NCBI GenBank assembly: GCA_028819255.1
Contig: JAPPMB010000054.1
Coordinates: forward strand, 46,323-110,322
Direction: 5' to 3'
From: Bryobacterales bacterium
Lineage (GTDB): Bacteria; Acidobacteriota; Terriglobia; Bryobacterales; UBA6623
Length of the DNA: 64,000 nt
Below are positions 1-8,192 of this stretch, one piece after another. Position numbers and translations under genes: made by a program. The notes below the pieces were generated by a model. It was not told the DNA's origin. It saw only the letters and a program-made list of their open reading frames with translations, and made no database searches. Each line of letters begins with the position of its first letter. The stretch's first letter is position 1.

Positions 1-470
1 GGGGGGGGTCCTTGTCGCCCTTGTGTTTCTTTTCTTTGGGGGGGTTCTTCCCCGGGTCCCCCCGGGGGGGGCCTCTCTCAATGGCCCCCCCGGGGGGTAA
101 CTCGACTGTGGGGGTGAACGGGAAGCTCCGCGCCCGGCGCTCAGTGGCGCCGTGCGATCCGGTGGCTTCGAATCAACGCGGATCGGCCTCGTGGACAGCC
201 TAGGTCCAGAGGCAGGGGGCGGGCGCGCTGTCGCGCTCTCTGCCTGCCACTTTCGACGCTAGCACGGGTGAACCGCGAATCGAAGCAAAAATTTTCTATC
301 GCCCATATAACCGCACCGGGGCCCGATACGGCGTTCCTACACTGAAACCGTAGTCACAGGTTCGCTCCCCGCCGAGCGGACTCCATGCCCGATCCCAGCG
401 CCGATTGTGACGGTGCGCCCGCGTCGCAGCGTTGCGGCAACGGGGGGCGTGTTCTCAGGAGGTGATTTCC
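1..470. other. Contig-edge-like low-complexity DNA and nirB leader
   Basis: The first ~110 bases are dominated by runs of G and C (seven or eight in a row several times) mixed with T-rich stretches, unlike anything else in the window. They look like a low-quality contig end rather than coding DNA. From about 240 to 470 the sequence becomes ordinary and forms the leader of nirB. It holds a small perfect hairpin, CGTTG-CGG-CAACG, at 430-442. I see no gene here. Confidence 0.5.
458..467 (+). promoter_or_regulatory. Strong Shine-Dalgarno site of nirB
   Basis: AGGAGGTGAT lies three bases before the ATG at 471. It is an almost complete anti-16S match and decides this start over the longer open frame from 432. 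Confidence 0.75.
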
Positions 471-2627
471 ATGGCGGGGAGCAGAATGACAGCGGTCGTG
501 ATCGGCAACGGTCCCGTCGGGCACCGCTTTTGCGAAAAGCTGGTCGAACTCGACCGCAAGCGCCGTTTCCGGATCGTTACATTCTGCGAGGAGCCCAGAC
601 CGGCGTACGATCGAGTCCGTCTCACCTCGTATTTCGACCACCGGGATCCTGCCAAGCTGGCTGTGGCGCGCATCGAGTGGTACCGCGCAAACGGGATCCA
701 GATCCATGTGGGCGACCGGGCCACGCGGATTGACCGCACACGGCGCATCGTGGTATCCGAGGGCGGCGTCAATGTGCCGTACGACCGTGTCGTGCTCGCC
801 ACGGGCTCGCGGCCCTTCGTTCCGCCGATCGACGGAATCGGCAAGCGGGGGGTCTTTCTCTACCGGACGATCGAGGACCTCGAAGCGATCATCGAGTACT
901 CGCGGCGGGCGCACAGCTGCGCGGTGATCGGCGGCGGCCTGCTGGGGCTTGAGGCGGCCAAGGCGGTCTACGACCTGGGTCTCGAGACGCACGTCGTCGA
1001 GTTCGCCCCGCGCCTGATGCCCAGGCAGATCGATGACGCGGGCTCGGAGCTGCTGGTCAGCCAGATCGAGAACCTCGGGGTGAGCGTGCATCTGCGCAAG
1101 GCGACCCGCCAGGTTCTGGGGAATGGCCGCGTGCGTGGCATGGAATTCGCGGACGGGAGCAGCCTCGACGCGGACATGATCATCGTCTCTGCCGGAATCC
1201 GTCCGCGGGACGAGCTCGCCAGGGACTGCGGTCTCGAGGTCGGCCCGCGCGGCGGTGTCGCCGTAGACGACGAGTTGAGGACCGCCGATCGCGAGATCTA
1301 CGCCATCGGCGAGGCCGCCTCGCACCGCGGCATGGTGTACGGCCTGATCGCGCCGGGCCGGGAGATGGCGGACGTCGCCGCGAGCCGGTTCGCGGGCAGG
1401 CAGGCCCGCTTCAAGGGCGCAAGCCTCTCGGCCAAGCTCAAGCTCATGGGCGTCGATGTCGCCAGCTTCGGAGACTACGAGGCTCCCCCCGGAGCCGCAC
1501 TTCCGATCGTCGTGAACGACCCCTTGGCGGGCGTGTACAAGAAGCTGCTGGTCAGCGCCGACGGCAAGAGACTGGTCGGCGGCGTTCTCGTCGGCGACGC
1601 GTCCCAGTATTCCGAGCTGTCGGCGCTCGCCGAGTCGAGGCAGGAACTGCGGATCGAGCCGGCGAGGCTCGTCGGCATCGGCGGCGAGGGAGAGGGCGCG
1701 CCCTCCGTTTCTGAAGGCCTTGGCGACGGCGCGCAGGTCTGCTTCTGCAACAACGTCACGAAGGGGGCGATCTGTACCTCGATCCGCGAGCACGGCCTGA
1801 TGACGGTCGACGCCGTCAAGGATCGCACCGCGGCGGGCACCGGCTGCGGCGGCTGCCTCCCGATGGTGGCCGGCCTGCTCAATGCGCACCGCGGCGGGCA
1901 CCGGCTGCGGCGGCTGCCTCCCGATGGTGGCCGGCCTGCTCAATGCGGAGCTGGAAGCCGTCGGAAAGTCTGTGAGCAAGCACCTTTGCGAGCACTTTCC
2001 CTACACGCGCCAGGAACTCTTCCGGATCGTTCAGGTCATGGGAATCCGGACCTTCGAGGAGCTCATCCGGGACCATGGGAGGGGATACGGATGCGAGATC
2101 TGCAAGCCCGCGGCCACCTCCATCTTCGCCTCGCTCTGGAACGAGAGCATCACGGACCGGGCGCACCAGACGCTCCAGGACACGAACGACCGGTTCCTCG
2201 CCAACATGCAGCGCGGAGGGCTCTACAGCATCGTGCCGCGCGTCCCCGGCGGCGAGATCACTCCCGACAAGCTGATCGCCCTCGGCACGGTCGCCAGAAA
2301 GTACGGGCTCTACACGAAGATAACCGGCGCCCAGCGAGTCGACCTGTTCGGCGCGCAGGTGCATCAGCTGCCCTCCATCTGGGAGGAACTGATCGACGCA
2401 GGCTTCGAGAGCGGCCATGCCTACGGCAAGGCGCTGCGCACGATCAAGAGCTGCGTCGGGACCACCTGGTGCCGCTACGGCGTCCAGGACTCCGTCGGAT
2501 TCGCCGTGCGGATCGAGCAGCGCTACCGCGGCATCCGGGCGCCCCACAAGGTCAAGGGCGCGGTGTCGGGCTGCGTGCGCGAGTGTGCGGAGGCGCAGTC
2601 GAAGGACATCGGCCTCGTTGCGACTGA
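471..2627 (+). CDS. nirB: Nitrite reductase large subunit NirB, N-terminal part (frameshifted)
   Basis: NAD(P)H-dependent assimilatory nitrite reductase, cytoplasmic, reducing nitrite to ammonium. The true part runs from 471 to about 1947. It has an FAD-binding Rossmann motif (VVIGNGPVG) near residue 7, a second nucleotide-binding motif (AVIGGGLLGLEAA) near residue 150, and a BFD-like [2Fe-2S] cysteine motif (CFCNNVTKG, then GTGCGGC) near residues 424-460. A perfect 61-bp tandem duplication at 1826-1947 then shifts the frame. The frame stays open to 2627, but that tail is an arginine- and histidine-rich out-of-frame translation. Removing one copy joins this frame exactly to the one ending at 3549 and gives a single protein of 1005 residues. 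The break may be real or an assembly error. Confidence 0.88.
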   Translation: MAGSRMTAVVIGNGPVGHRFCEKLVELDRKRRFRIVTFCEEPRPAYDRVRLTSYFDHRDPAKLAVARIEWYRANGIQIHVGDRATRIDRTRRIVVSEGGVNVPYDRVVLATGSRPFVPPIDGIGKRGVFLYRTIEDLEAIIEYSRRAHSCAVIGGGLLGLEAAKAVYDLGLETHVVEFAPRLMPRQIDDAGSELLVSQIENLGVSVHLRKATRQVLGNGRVRGMEFADGSSLDADMIIVSAGIRPRDELARDCGLEVGPRGGVAVDDELRTADREIYAIGEAASHRGMVYGLIAPGREMADVAASRFAGRQARFKGASLSAKLKLMGVDVASFGDYEAPPGAALPIVVNDPLAGVYKKLLVSADGKRLVGGVLVGDASQYSELSALAESRQELRIEPARLVGIGGEGEGAPSVSEGLGDGAQVCFCNNVTKGAICTSIREHGLMTVDAVKDRTAAGTGCGGCLPMVAGLLNAHRGGHRLRRLPPDGGRPAQCGAGSRRKVCEQAPLRALSLHAPGTLPDRSGHGNPDLRGAHPGPWEGIRMRDLQARGHLHLRLALEREHHGPGAPDAPGHERPVPRQHAARRALQHRAARPRRRDHSRQADRPRHGRQKVRALHEDNRRPASRPVRRAGASAALHLGGTDRRRLRERPCLRQGAAHDQELRRDHLVPLRRPGLRRIRRADRAALPRHPGAPQGQGRGVGLRARVCGGAVEGHRPRCD
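1826..1947 (+). repeat. Perfect 61-bp tandem duplication inside nirB
   Basis: The 61 bases at 1826-1886 are repeated without any difference at 1887-1947. The unit encodes the second cysteine pair of the BFD-like iron-sulfur motif (TAAGTGCGGCLPMVAGLLNA). Because 61 is not a multiple of three, the second copy is read out of frame. Perfect identity means it is either very recent or an artefact. Confidence 0.95.
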
Positions 2628-3549
2628 GACGGGATACAACCTCTTCGTCTGCGGGAACGGCGGCGCCAAGCCGCGCCACGGCGACCTGCTTGCCTCCTCG
2701 CTGGACGAGAAGACGACGATCCAGTACATCGACCGATTCTTCATGTACTACATCTCGACTGCCGACAAGCTGACGCGGACATCGGTGTGGCTGGAGCAGA
2801 TGGAGGGCGGCATCGAGCACATCAGGGATGTTGTCGTCCGGGACAAGCTCGGGATCTGCGGGGAGCTGGAGAGCCGGATGCAGTTCCTGGTGGACAGCTA
2901 CCGCTGCGAGTGGAAGGAAGTGGTCAACGATCCCGAGCGCAGGAAGCTGTTCCGGCAGTTCGTCAACACGGACGAGACCGACACCGGCATCGAGATCGTG
3001 AGCGAGCGGGGCCAGGCCCGACCCGCCGACTGGCCGAGGGACGGCGTGCGGCTCGACCAGATCAAGCTCCCCGGCGGCGAAACGCTCGGGGCGTCCGCCG
3101 TGCGCGGCGCCGTGCGAACGCGCCGCACGCTCCAGTGGGTCCGTGTCGGCCGGGTTGCGGACTTCCCGCTGAACGGGGGCGCCGCAGTGAAGTACGGAAA
3201 CACGCAGATTGCGGTCTTCAACCTGGCCGACCGGGGCGAGTGGCGGGCTTGCCAGAACATGTGCCCGCACAAGAACGCCTTCGTGCTGGCCCGGGGGATC
3301 ACCGGCAGCGCCGGGCTTGTGCCCAAGGTTGCCTGCCCGCTGCACAAGAAGCCCTTTTCGCTGGAGACCGGCGAGTGCCTGTCCGACGAGCCGTATTCCC
3401 TGAAGGTGTTTCCCGTGCAAATTGCGGGAGACGGAGTCTACCTGCTGCTCCCGCCCGAGCGGCAGCTCGACGCGCTGCTGGCAACGCCGGTCCACATGAT
3501 TCAGGCCGGAGACGCGGAGACGGCGCGTGCCTGCAACGTGTGTGCATGA
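1882..3549 (+). CDS. nirB: Nitrite reductase: siroheme domain fused to NirD-type Rieske domain
   Basis: Second half of the broken gene, in the restored frame. It starts with the duplicated CGGC motif and the rest of the BFD-like domain (CEICKP). Next comes the sulfite/nitrite reductase core, with TWCRYG and the siroheme/[4Fe-4S] signature SGCVRECAEAQSKDIGL. The last ~130 residues are a Rieske [2Fe-2S] domain (CPHK, then CPLHKK), which corresponds to the separate small subunit NirD of enteric bacteria. So the ancestral product was a one-chain NirB-NirD fusion. The ATG at 1882 lies in the duplication and has no obvious ribosome site, so this part is probably not translated alone unless the frameshift is an artefact. 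Confidence 0.88.
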   Translation: MRTAAGTGCGGCLPMVAGLLNAELEAVGKSVSKHLCEHFPYTRQELFRIVQVMGIRTFEELIRDHGRGYGCEICKPAATSIFASLWNESITDRAHQTLQDTNDRFLANMQRGGLYSIVPRVPGGEITPDKLIALGTVARKYGLYTKITGAQRVDLFGAQVHQLPSIWEELIDAGFESGHAYGKALRTIKSCVGTTWCRYGVQDSVGFAVRIEQRYRGIRAPHKVKGAVSGCVRECAEAQSKDIGLVATETGYNLFVCGNGGAKPRHGDLLASSLDEKTTIQYIDRFFMYYISTADKLTRTSVWLEQMEGGIEHIRDVVVRDKLGICGELESRMQFLVDSYRCEWKEVVNDPERRKLFRQFVNTDETDTGIEIVSERGQARPADWPRDGVRLDQIKLPGGETLGASAVRGAVRTRRTLQWVRVGRVADFPLNGGAAVKYGNTQIAVFNLADRGEWRACQNMCPHKNAFVLARGITGSAGLVPKVACPLHKKPFSLETGECLSDEPYSLKVFPVQIAGDGVYLLLPPERQLDALLATPVHMIQAGDAETARACNVCA

Positions 3550-3596
3550 GCCCCTGGACTGGGCAAGTCAGCCACACAGGAAAGGAAGGACAAGGA

Positions 3597-4388
3597 GTGA
3601 GTGTCACTGCGACGAAAGGGATCGCCACAATGTATCCGACAGCCCCTGGAGAGATTCCATCCGAGCATCCTTACCGCGGGGATGCCCCCGATGACGACAC
3701 ACAGCTCGATTTTCTCCACCGCATCAGCGGCCGTCTGGCGGTCGCGGATCCCCTGCACGAGGTGCTCGCGCAGATCGTCGAGTTCATGAACGACACGGTC
3801 GGTGCGGACTCGTGCTTCATCTACGTCCTCGAGGGTGAATCCCTTGTGCTGCGGGCGTCCAAGAATCCCCATCCGGAGTCACTCGGCAACCTTCGCATTC
3901 CGATCGGCGAGGGCATCACCGGCTGGGTCGCCCGGAAACGGCAGATGGTCGCGATCTCGAGCGGAGCGACGAGCGACAAGCGCTTTCGCCGGTTCAGCCA
4001 GCTGCCGGAGGACCGTTTCGAGGCCTTCCTGTCGGTCCCGATCCTCGCCGGCGGCCGCCTGATCGGCGTGCTGAATCTGCAGCACCGCCAGCGCCACGAG
4101 CATTCCCAGCGCGAGACCAGGCTGGTCTCGACGATCGGCCACCTCGTCGGCGCGGAGATCGAGCGTGCGCGGCTCGACTCGGAAGTCGCCAAGCTCACTT
4201 GCCAGCTGCAGACCCGCAAGCTGATCGAGAGGGCCAAGGGGATCCTCCAGCGGGACCTCGGCCTGACCGAGGAGCAGGCGTACCTGATGCTGCAGCAGGA
4301 GAGCCGTCGCCGGCGAATGCCGATGAAGCAGGTTGCGGAGGCCGTCGTGCTCTCGGACGACCTCCGGCGGCCGCAGGCGGTTCGGTAG
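3597..4388 (+). CDS. GAF-ANTAR regulator
   Basis: Cytoplasmic two-domain regulator of 263 residues. Roughly residues 35-185 form a GAF sensor domain (IPIGEGITGWVARKR, LSVPILAGGRLIGVLNL). The last ~60 residues are an ANTAR RNA-binding domain (LIERAKGILQRDLGLTEEQAY, then RRRRMPMKQVAEAVV). ANTAR proteins prevent transcription termination by binding paired hairpins in leaders. A nitrate/nitrite-responsive protein of this kind, NasR, controls assimilation genes in Klebsiella. Its place 47 bases after the nitrite reductase suggests it controls that gene or the permease behind it (inference). I chose GTG 3597 because AAGGAAGGA lies seven bases upstream; ATG 3630 is the alternative. Confidence 0.85.
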   Translation: MSVTATKGIATMYPTAPGEIPSEHPYRGDAPDDDTQLDFLHRISGRLAVADPLHEVLAQIVEFMNDTVGADSCFIYVLEGESLVLRASKNPHPESLGNLRIPIGEGITGWVARKRQMVAISSGATSDKRFRRFSQLPEDRFEAFLSVPILAGGRLIGVLNLQHRQRHEHSQRETRLVSTIGHLVGAEIERARLDSEVAKLTCQLQTRKLIERAKGILQRDLGLTEEQAYLMLQQESRRRRMPMKQVAEAVVLSDDLRRPQAVR

Positions 4389-4399
4389 CCGATCTGCGA

Positions 4400-6178
4400 C
4401 TACGCGCCCGTCTTGGCCGCGGCTTCCGCGGACACCTGGACGGTGATGACGTCCACGGCACGGTACTGCTGGTGGCGGACCGAACTCGCGTAGTGCCGGA
4501 GGAGTCGCAGCGAGAATTCGTGTTCGACGTGCCCCTCGGCCCAGTTCTCCAGCAGGGCCAGCCGGTCTTCGAGGTTGCGGTCCAGGTCCGAGGCGATGAA
4601 CTCCAGTTCCGCGGTCTTGGCGTCGAGACGGGCCACCAGCAGGAGGTGCTTGGGTTCCCTCGGCACCCTGCCCTCGGCCGGCATCAAGCTGAGAACTGAT
4701 TCCTCCGCCGCGGCGCACAGGCGTGTCGTGGCAGACGGACTCCAGCCCCTGTTCTTGGCGGACTTCCGCAGGAACTTCTCGATCCTCTGGAGGGAGGCCG
4801 TGTCCACCCTGGCCTTCAGCCTGCGCTTTCTCGGCTTGGCCAGCTCCGTGACAAGGGTCAGCAGGATTGCGACGACTGCGCCGGCCGTCATCCCGTTTCC
4901 GAGGATGACGCCGATGCTCCCGGAAAGGTAGTCGCCGAAGATCAGTTCGTTTTCGAAGCCGAGGCCCAGCCAGAACGCGAGTCCCACGATGATGCTCTTG
5001 CGGTAGTCAATGCCGTCCTTCAGCACCATCCGCATGCCCAGCGCGAACAGGATCGCGATCAGCACCGTCACGTTCGCTGCGATTACCGGGTCCGGAACTG
5101 CGAGGATCACCGCGGTGGCTTTCGGGCAGAACGCGGCGAGAGCAAGCAGGACGCCCGTGCAGACGCCCACCGTTCGGGCCGCGACGCCTGTGAGCTCGGT
5201 GACCGCCACGCTCGACGAATAGGTGGTGTTCGGGACGGTGCCTGCCAAGCCGGATAGAAGGTTGCCCATCCCGTCCGCCGCAACGGCCCCCTGCACCACG
5301 CGGAAATCAGTGGCTCGGGGCCGTCTCCACGAGACCTGCTGGATCGCGATCGAGTCCCCGATCGTCTCGACTGCTCCGACTACGGTGACGAGCACGAATA
5401 CGGGCAGCAGCGACCAGAACGGGGTTCCGAAGCTGAGATCGAGGCCCGGCCATCCTCCGAAAGGCAGCCCAAGCCAGGGAGCCTCGGCGATCCGGGCCGT
5501 GTCGAACATGCCGTAGAACGACGCGACGACGCACCCGGCGGCCATCCCCATCACGGGCGCCCACAACCTCCATGCGCCTTTCGCAAGCATTGCGACCGCA
5601 GTGATGCATGCGAGCGTTGCCGCCGCGCTGACAGGGGCGCCGACCGGCTCCACTCCGGACGCTACGTTGTCCAGCATGTCGAACAGAATCGGCATGACCG
5701 AGACTGCGATCAGCATGATTACCGTCCCCGCAACCAGCGGAGTGAGCAGACTCCTCAAAAGCGAGAGGCGCGAAGAGAGCAGGAACTGAAACAAGGCCGA
5801 AGCGGTAACCAGCGTCGCCATCAGGCCGGGCCCGCCTTCGGTCAGCGCGGTGACGCAGACCGCGATGAATGCCGCTGACGTTCCCATCAGCAGGACATGT
5901 CCGGATCCCAGGACTCCAATGCGGGCCGCTTGCAGAACGGTCGTCGTGCCGCTGACGATCAGCACTGTGAAGACCGCCCAGGAAAGGTAGGCCTCGCCCG
6001 CGCCCGCTGCCCGCACGATGATCGCTGGCGTCAGCACGATTCCGGCGATGTTCAACAGGACGAACTGAGTTCCGAGGCCCAGCGACAGGGCGAGCGGCGG
6101 CCTCTCGTCCGGCTGAAAGCGGATTTCTCTCGCAGATGAAAGCGACGGTCCCGGCATGTCCACCCTGATCGGCAACAT
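4400..6178 (-). CDS. NCS2 (xanthine/uracil) permease with degenerate HATPase-like C-terminus
   Basis: Inner-membrane nucleobase:cation symporter of the NCS2 family, 592 residues. About the first 440 residues hold many hydrophobic segments. NCS2-like motifs include GDSIAIQQVSWRRPRATDF and the LSGLAGTVPNTTYSSSVAVTELTGV region. NCS2 proteins usually end near 450 residues. Here ~140 soluble residues follow (LQRIEKFLRKSAKNRGW, ATTRLCAAAEESVLSLM, LRLLRHYASSVRHQQYRAVD). They resemble an anti-sigma/histidine-kinase ATPase fold whose N-box asparagine is lost. The gene converges on the ANTAR regulator with 11 bases between the ends. Start ATG 6178 is favoured; ATG 6157 is possible. Confidence 0.82.
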   Translation of the reverse strand: MLPIRVDMPGPSLSSAREIRFQPDERPPLALSLGLGTQFVLLNIAGIVLTPAIIVRAAGAGEAYLSWAVFTVLIVSGTTTVLQAARIGVLGSGHVLLMGTSAAFIAVCVTALTEGGPGLMATLVTASALFQFLLSSRLSLLRSLLTPLVAGTVIMLIAVSVMPILFDMLDNVASGVEPVGAPVSAAATLACITAVAMLAKGAWRLWAPVMGMAAGCVVASFYGMFDTARIAEAPWLGLPFGGWPGLDLSFGTPFWSLLPVFVLVTVVGAVETIGDSIAIQQVSWRRPRATDFRVVQGAVAADGMGNLLSGLAGTVPNTTYSSSVAVTELTGVAARTVGVCTGVLLALAAFCPKATAVILAVPDPVIAANVTVLIAILFALGMRMVLKDGIDYRKSIIVGLAFWLGLGFENELIFGDYLSGSIGVILGNGMTAGAVVAILLTLVTELAKPRKRRLKARVDTASLQRIEKFLRKSAKNRGWSPSATTRLCAAAEESVLSLMPAEGRVPREPKHLLLVARLDAKTAELEFIASDLDRNLEDRLALLENWAEGHVEHEFSLRLLRHYASSVRHQQYRAVDVITVQVSAEAAAKTGA

Positions 6179-6340
6179 TGTGGCATACGGGGGGCCCTCG
6201 CTCCAGCCCTGTGCGCCAGGCCCCTCGGGATTCGTGCTGCTGGGGAGACCACGCGCCGGCCCCCTCCTGAGGCAAGGATCGTGCAGAAAGCAATCATGAG
6301 ACGAACATATGAAGAAACGATTCCCATGCCCGGCTGAGTA

Positions 6341-6346
6341 TATAAT
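6341..6346 (+). promoter_or_regulatory. TATAAT -10 element
   Basis: A perfect TATAAT 60 bases before the phosphorylase-family start at 6406. No good -35 element is visible (TTCCCA at 6321-6326 is too close), so it is only a candidate. Confidence 0.35.
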
Positions 6347-6405
6347 TCTCATGAAGGTCCGGGAGCGCCCCGACGTTCCGACCGGACGAGTCCCTTCCCG
6401 CTCGC

Positions 6406-7095
6406 ATGCTCCTGATCATTGCGGCTGCATCCCACGAGCTTGCAGGTCTTCCCGGACTCGTTCGGCATCGCTCCCCGGATGTCCGTTGGATTGCGTCCGC
6501 AACCATCCGCGGGCAGGAAGCGACGCTTGTCGCGAACGGCGCGGGGCGCCGGGCCGTCTCCCGGGGTGCTCGGGCGCTGCTTGCACGGCGGCGGTTCCGC
6601 GGGATCGTGTCCGCGGGGTTCGCGGGCGCCCTGGATCCCGGGCTGGATGTAGGCGAGGTTCTTGTGGCAGACCGGATCCTGCACGGCGGCCACGCCTATC
6701 CGGCGCGGATTCCGTCGGCATGCCCGCCTGGAGTTCGATCCGGCGCCCTGCTGACGGCCGACGAGGTGATTGGCACTGCGCGGGCGAAACGGGATCTTGC
6801 CCGTGGCGGAGCCCGGGCTGTCGACATGGAGGCCGCCGCCGTCGCCAGGTTGGCGGCGGAGCAGAAGCTGCCATTCTATTGTGTGCGTTCGATCAGCGAC
6901 GGCGCCGACGAGGACCTGCCGGTGGACTTCAACCGGGCGCTCCGCGCGGATGGCAGTTTTTCCATGTGGCGCGTGATCAGGCAGGCCGGCTGCCGGCCCG
7001 GGGCCTGGCGGCGCCTGCTGGGCCTGGCGCGGAACGCCGGGACTGCGTCGCGGTCGCTTGCGGAATGCCTGACCGGCTGTGAGTTTGGAGCGTAG
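6406..7095 (+). CDS. Nucleoside phosphorylase-family protein (hopanoid-associated type)
   Basis: Cytoplasmic protein of 229 residues in the MTA/SAH nucleosidase-phosphorylase superfamily. The signature VDMEAAAVARLAAE and the later SISDGADEDLPVDFNRAL match the family called hopanoid-associated phosphorylase (HpnG-like). That family removes adenine from adenosylhopane to give ribosylhopane. No hopanoid genes are next to it in this window, so the substrate is uncertain; another purine nucleoside is possible. It is followed with a few bases of separation or overlap by two zinc alcohol dehydrogenases, which suggests one transcript. Confidence 0.75.
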   Translation: MLLIIAAASHELAGLPGLVRHRSPDVRWIASATIRGQEATLVANGAGRRAVSRGARALLARRRFRGIVSAGFAGALDPGLDVGEVLVADRILHGGHAYPARIPSACPPGVRSGALLTADEVIGTARAKRDLARGGARAVDMEAAAVARLAAEQKLPFYCVRSISDGADEDLPVDFNRALRADGSFSMWRVIRQAGCRPGAWRRLLGLARNAGTASRSLAECLTGCEFGA

Positions 7096-7099
7096 CGTC

Positions 7100-8173
7100 G
7101 TGGGACTCGGGCTCCCGGGCGGAATGCGGGCTGCGGTCTATCGCGGCAATCGCACCGTTGCCACTGAGACCGTCCCGGTGCCGCGCATCGGTCCGGGGGA
7201 GCTGCTCGTGCGGGTCGATTGCTGTGGGATCTGCCACACGGATCTCAAGAAGATCGAACACGACCTGCTCCCGGCCCCCCGGATCTTTGGGCACGAGACG
7301 GCCGGCACGGTCGCGGAAGTCGGCGCCGGAGCCGCGGGCTTCGCGGTCGGTGACAGAATCTGCGTCTTCCATCACATTCCGTGCTTTGGCTGCTACTACT
7401 GCCGCCACCGCGACTATGCGCAGTGCGCGACCTACAAGAAGGTTGGGGTCACCGCGGGCTTCGAGCCCGCAGGAGGCGGTTTCGCCCAGTATGTCCGCGT
7501 GATGGACTGGATCGTCCGGCGGGGCGTGGAGCGCGTGCCCGACGGCGTTAGCTTCGAGCGCGCGACGTTCGTCGAACCCGTCAACACCTGCCTCAAGGGC
7601 CTGGCGAAGTGCGCGGTCCGGCATGACGAGAGCGTCCTGGTCATCGGCCAGGGGCCGATAGGGCTGCTGTTCACCGCGTTGCTGCGGCGCCGCGGCGTGG
7701 ACCGGCTCTACGCGACCGACCGGATGACGGACCGGCTTGAATTGTCGAGGAAGGTGGGGGCCGCCGCCGCCTGGCAGGCGGGCGGGGAAGCCGAGCAGGG
7801 GCTGCTGGCCGCAACCGGGGGCCGTGGCGCCGATGTCGTCATCGTTGCCGCCTCGGCGCCGGGAATCGTGGAACTTGGCGTGTCGCTGTCCCGCCCGGGA
7901 GGGCGCGTGATGCTGTTTGCCCAGACCTCCGCCGAGGAGCGGTTTACGCTGGACGGCAAGAACGTGTGTGCGGAGGACAGGACCGTGTTCGGCTCCTACA
8001 GCGCCTGCGCGGACCTCCAGGGCGAGTCCGCCGAGACCGTCTGGGACCCTGCGTTTCCCGCAGAGACCCTCGTGTCGCACCGCTTCGGGCTGGACAGGTT
8101 CGCAGAGGGCATGGAGGTGGCGAAGCGGCCGCGCGCCGGCGCCCTTAAGATCCTCGTTCGCCCGCAAGGATGA
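7100..8173 (+). CDS. Zinc-dependent alcohol dehydrogenase (MDR family), first copy
   Basis: Medium-chain NAD(P)-dependent dehydrogenase of about 357 residues, cytoplasmic. The catalytic zinc region reads CGICHTDLKK and GHETAG. The structural zinc loop has the four cysteines C-x2-C-x2-C-x7-C (CFGCYYCRHRDYAQC). The cofactor site is VLVIGQGPIGLLF. The substrate cannot be told from sequence; sorbitol/threonine-type dehydrogenases are closest in style. The start is uncertain: GTG 7100 has GGAG nine bases upstream, while ATG 7124 begins the usual family N-terminus. It sits in a row with the phosphorylase-family gene and a second, diverged dehydrogenase. Confidence 0.85.
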   Translation: MGLGLPGGMRAAVYRGNRTVATETVPVPRIGPGELLVRVDCCGICHTDLKKIEHDLLPAPRIFGHETAGTVAEVGAGAAGFAVGDRICVFHHIPCFGCYYCRHRDYAQCATYKKVGVTAGFEPAGGGFAQYVRVMDWIVRRGVERVPDGVSFERATFVEPVNTCLKGLAKCAVRHDESVLVIGQGPIGLLFTALLRRRGVDRLYATDRMTDRLELSRKVGAAAAWQAGGEAEQGLLAATGGRGADVVIVAASAPGIVELGVSLSRPGGRVMLFAQTSAEERFTLDGKNVCAEDRTVFGSYSACADLQGESAETVWDPAFPAETLVSHRFGLDRFAEGMEVAKRPRAGALKILVRPQG

Positions 8174-8192
8174 GTCGCAGTTGAGCGGCAAG

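Noticed and set aside
354-1979. 541-codon minus-strand frame
   Set aside because: It lies opposite nirB, is rich in Arg, Ala and His, and carries no domain. It is a shadow of the real gene.
6309-7082. 257-codon plus-strand frame starting at ATG 6309
   Set aside because: It overlaps the phosphorylase-family gene in another frame and is Arg- and Cys-rich without any motif, while the frame from 6406 has clear family signatures.
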